From: Myxococcales bacterium
GTDB lineage: Bacteria > Myxococcota_A > Polyangia > Polyangiales > Houyiibacteriaceae
Assembly (NCBI GenBank): GCA_013002645.1
Contig: JABDJF010000137.1
Coordinates: forward strand, 1-24,945
Length of the DNA stretch: 24,945 bases
Direction of reading: 5' to 3'
Every line of letters begins with the position of its first letter. Position 1 is the first letter of the stretch. Positions 23,495-24,945 of this stretch are shown here, one piece after another. The position numbers were made by a program, and so were the translations under genes. Under the pieces are notes generated by a model. The model saw only the letters and a list, made by a program, of their open reading frames with translations, ran no database searches and had not been told where the DNA came from.

Positions 23495-24739
23495 CTACGA
23501 GCGTTTCGGCACCAAATCGACGATCGGTCCGTGGCGCAGAGTATGCCAGAGCCCCTTGTAGATGCCGAGCGACTCATAAACTGCTGCGGTCATCATGACG
23601 GTGCGCGTCTGGCCGATGATCGTGAGCGGGAAGCCGCTGTGCAGGAACGCAAACGAGAGTTTGTGCTCGGGGTTGGCCCAGCCACCGGCGCCCCCGAGGC
23701 CGAAATGCCCAAACGCCTCGGGGACATCCAGAAGGAAGGCGTCGGTTCGGTGGTAGCCGAGCTTCCAATGTAGGGGATAGATGGCCACGCGGTCCGCGCG
23801 TTTCGTCTGGACCTCTGACGCCTTTTGGATGACTTCCTCGGAAAGCAGCCGAACACCGCCAAGCTCGCCCCCCATCGAAAGTGGGGCATACATCTTTGCA
23901 AGCGAACGTGCGGTCGCAACCCCGTTCAGGGCGGGCAGGCATGCGTTCCAAAATGCAGGGTGCGAAAAGAGCTCCTTGGCGTGTGCGGGGGTGAGGCCAC
24001 GGCGGCAGAGGTCTCGCATCTTCTTGGAGCGAACCCAGAACGGAACCCGGTAATCGGTCGAGAGCGGCTTGGCGCCGGCTCGCTGAAGCGCGGGCAATCC
24101 GACGAAATCCGGGATGCGATCCATCTGGGCGTCAGCGCCACCAATGTAGAGGCCGTCGAGCTGTAGCGGTTTGACGATCCGCTGGGCGATGAAATCAGAC
24201 ACCGTCAGGCCAGAAATCCGTCGAATTAGCTCGCCGACGAGCCAGCCAAACGTGACCGCCTGATACGCATTGGCCGTCCCGGGGTGGAAGTCCGGCTCCG
24301 CCTTGGCGAGGCGCGAGACGATCAGGTCCCAATCGAGAATTTCCGGCAGCTTCTCGATGAGATGCACCAGCTTGTGGAGGCCTGCCTGATGCGACAGCAA
24401 CTGGCGGACCGTGATCTGCTTCTTCCCATTGCAGCCGAACTCGGGCCAGTAGTCGGCGACCGGGGCTTCGTAGTCAATCAAGCCGTCCGTTGCGAGCATG
24501 TGAATCGCGGTCGACGTAATCCCCTTCGTACCGGAGTAACAAATCGACATCGTGTCGCGCCGCCAGGGTGTGCCATCTCTGCGCGCGCGGCCGGCCCAGA
24601 TGTCAACGACGGGCTGACCCTCGAGGAACACCGCCGCTGCGGCGCCTCCCCCGTAGTGCTTGATTTGCTTGCGCATGAGCTTCGCGACCGGCTCGAATCG
24701 CGGCTCGTATGCGCCGTAGATCTCAATCTTCGTGGGCAT
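23495..24739 (-). CDS. Beta-lactamase-fold serine hydrolase (class C / EstB-like esterase)
   Basis: From the ATG at 24739 (AGGTGG ribosome binding site 5 bases upstream; a GTG three codons earlier is possible) the protein has 414 residues. The nucleophile motif SxxK is Ser69-Gly-Thr-Lys72 in CYSGTKGIT, and the tyrosine motif is Tyr159 in NAYQAVTFGW. A GHFGLGGAGGW stretch near residue 340 replaces the KTG box, as in EstB-type esterases rather than true beta-lactamases. There is no signal peptide, so it is probably a cytosolic ester hydrolase. Its stop TAG shares one base with the alternative GTG start of the flavoprotein gene, showing tight packing. It starts 26 bases after the cycloisomerase-like gene. 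Hydrolysis of a sterol or terpenoid ester is a context guess. Confidence 0.82.
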   Translation of the reverse strand: MPTKIEIYGAYEPRFEPVAKLMRKQIKHYGGGAAAAVFLEGQPVVDIWAGRARRDGTPWRRDTMSICYSGTKGITSTAIHMLATDGLIDYEAPVADYWPEFGCNGKKQITVRQLLSHQAGLHKLVHLIEKLPEILDWDLIVSRLAKAEPDFHPGTANAYQAVTFGWLVGELIRRISGLTVSDFIAQRIVKPLQLDGLYIGGADAQMDRIPDFVGLPALQRAGAKPLSTDYRVPFWVRSKKMRDLCRRGLTPAHAKELFSHPAFWNACLPALNGVATARSLAKMYAPLSMGGELGGVRLLSEEVIQKASEVQTKRADRVAIYPLHWKLGYHRTDAFLLDVPEAFGHFGLGGAGGWANPEHKLSFAFLHSGFPLTIIGQTRTVMMTAAVYESLGIYKGLWHTLRHGPIVDLVPKRS

Positions 24740-24765
24740 CGCCTCCACCTGCCTAGCTCAGCCCG

Positions 24766-24945
24766 TCAGATCGGTCCAAAGATCGCGGCAGCGAAGTCCA
24801 ATAGGAACATCATGATCAGGCTCGCGGTGCAAGCTGCCGCAACGGTGCTCGCCAGGCTCCAATTCGCTTCGCGTCGTTCATCGAGCGGATAGAAAATCGG
24901 GAAGCTCGCCACGAAATAGAGCGAATAGAAGAGCGAGCCGTACGC
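24766..24945 (-). CDS. Probable cycloeucalenol cycloisomerase, C-terminal 59 residues (cut by window edge)
   Basis: On the minus strand the frame is open from the window edge to a TGA at 24766-24768. The visible residues start AYGSLFYSLYFVASFPIFY, followed by PLDE, a Trp-Ser-Leu, a second hydrophobic segment and an ending LLDFAAAIFGPI. This arrangement (GSLFY-x-YF-x-SFP-F-x2-DE, then Trp, then an amphipathic membrane helix ending L-D-x(6-7)-GP) is how I remember the C-terminus of plant cycloeucalenol cycloisomerase and its bacterial homologues. That enzyme opens the 9-beta,19-cyclopropane ring of cycloartenol-derived sterols. The assignment rests on a short fragment. It is the upstream gene of the serine hydrolase and flavoprotein run, 26 bases apart. 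Confidence 0.5.
   Translation of the reverse strand, partial: AYGSLFYSLYFVASFPIFYPLDERREANWSLASTVAAACTASLIMMFLLDFAAAIFGPI

Noticed and set aside
23495..24739. Antibiotic-resistance beta-lactamase
   Set aside because: There is no export signal and the KTG box is replaced by a Gly-rich HFGLGGAGG stretch, which points to an EstB-type esterase.

Overview
The window is dense, GC-rich (roughly 60% by eye) bacterial DNA with no tRNA, rRNA, CRISPR array or insertion sequence that I could see. Lipoprotein and Sec signal peptides, an M23 and a YkuD peptidoglycan enzyme, a TRAP-type binding protein and mixed ATG/GTG/TTG starts suggest a Gram-negative, possibly Myxococcota-like ('delta-proteobacterial') organism. 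The taxonomic guess is inference only.

Left part (1-7.6 kb): scattered envelope and accessory genes. In order they are a partial secreted alpha/beta hydrolase, a YceI-like periplasmic protein, an L,D-transpeptidase, a TauE/SafE permease divergent from a P-loop sulfotransferase, an unrecognised 307-residue protein, and an M23 endopeptidase whose N-terminal transglycosylase-like domain appears to lack the catalytic Glu. Centre-left (7.6-11.2 kb, minus strand): a poly-gamma-glutamate synthesis operon pgsB-pgsC-pgsW with overlapping junctions, followed by a Trp/Tyr-rich DUF4136-like lipoprotein. A 379-base gene-free stretch with two inverted repeats separates it from the next unit.

Right part (11.6-24.9 kb): an apparent steroid/polycyclic-terpenoid processing island. 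A four-gene minus-strand operon encodes a TetR regulator, a KshB-like [2Fe-2S]/FAD reductase with a C-terminal membrane anchor, an Erg25-like (C-4 sterol methyl oxidase-like) membrane diiron hydroxylase and an Erg26/NSDHL-like sterol-4-carboxylate 3-dehydrogenase. Divergent from it run an aldehyde dehydrogenase, a GMC alcohol oxidoreductase (4-base overlap) and a TRAP-type binding protein without membrane subunits. Next come an HsaD/BphD-like meta-cleavage hydrolase and an HsaC/BphC-like extradiol dioxygenase. Between those two lies a perfect palindrome matching the KstR cholesterol-regulator consensus TnnAACnnGTTnnA. Beyond them are an EBP-like (sterol delta8-delta7 isomerase-like) membrane protein, a flavin oxidoreductase, a beta-lactamase-fold serine hydrolase and, cut by the window edge, a probable cycloeucalenol cycloisomerase.

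Taken together, the right half has homologues of enzymes for sterol C-4 demethylation, 9,19-cyclopropane opening and double-bond isomerisation next to enzymes for meta-cleavage of an aromatised ring. The most interesting hypothesis is a dedicated pathway that remodels, and probably degrades, C-4-methylated or cyclopropyl sterols (lanosterol- or cycloartenol-like). The alternative is steroid biosynthesis with accessory oxidative steps. Substrates are inference; the family calls rest on motifs read directly from the translated sequence and compared with remembered family sequences.
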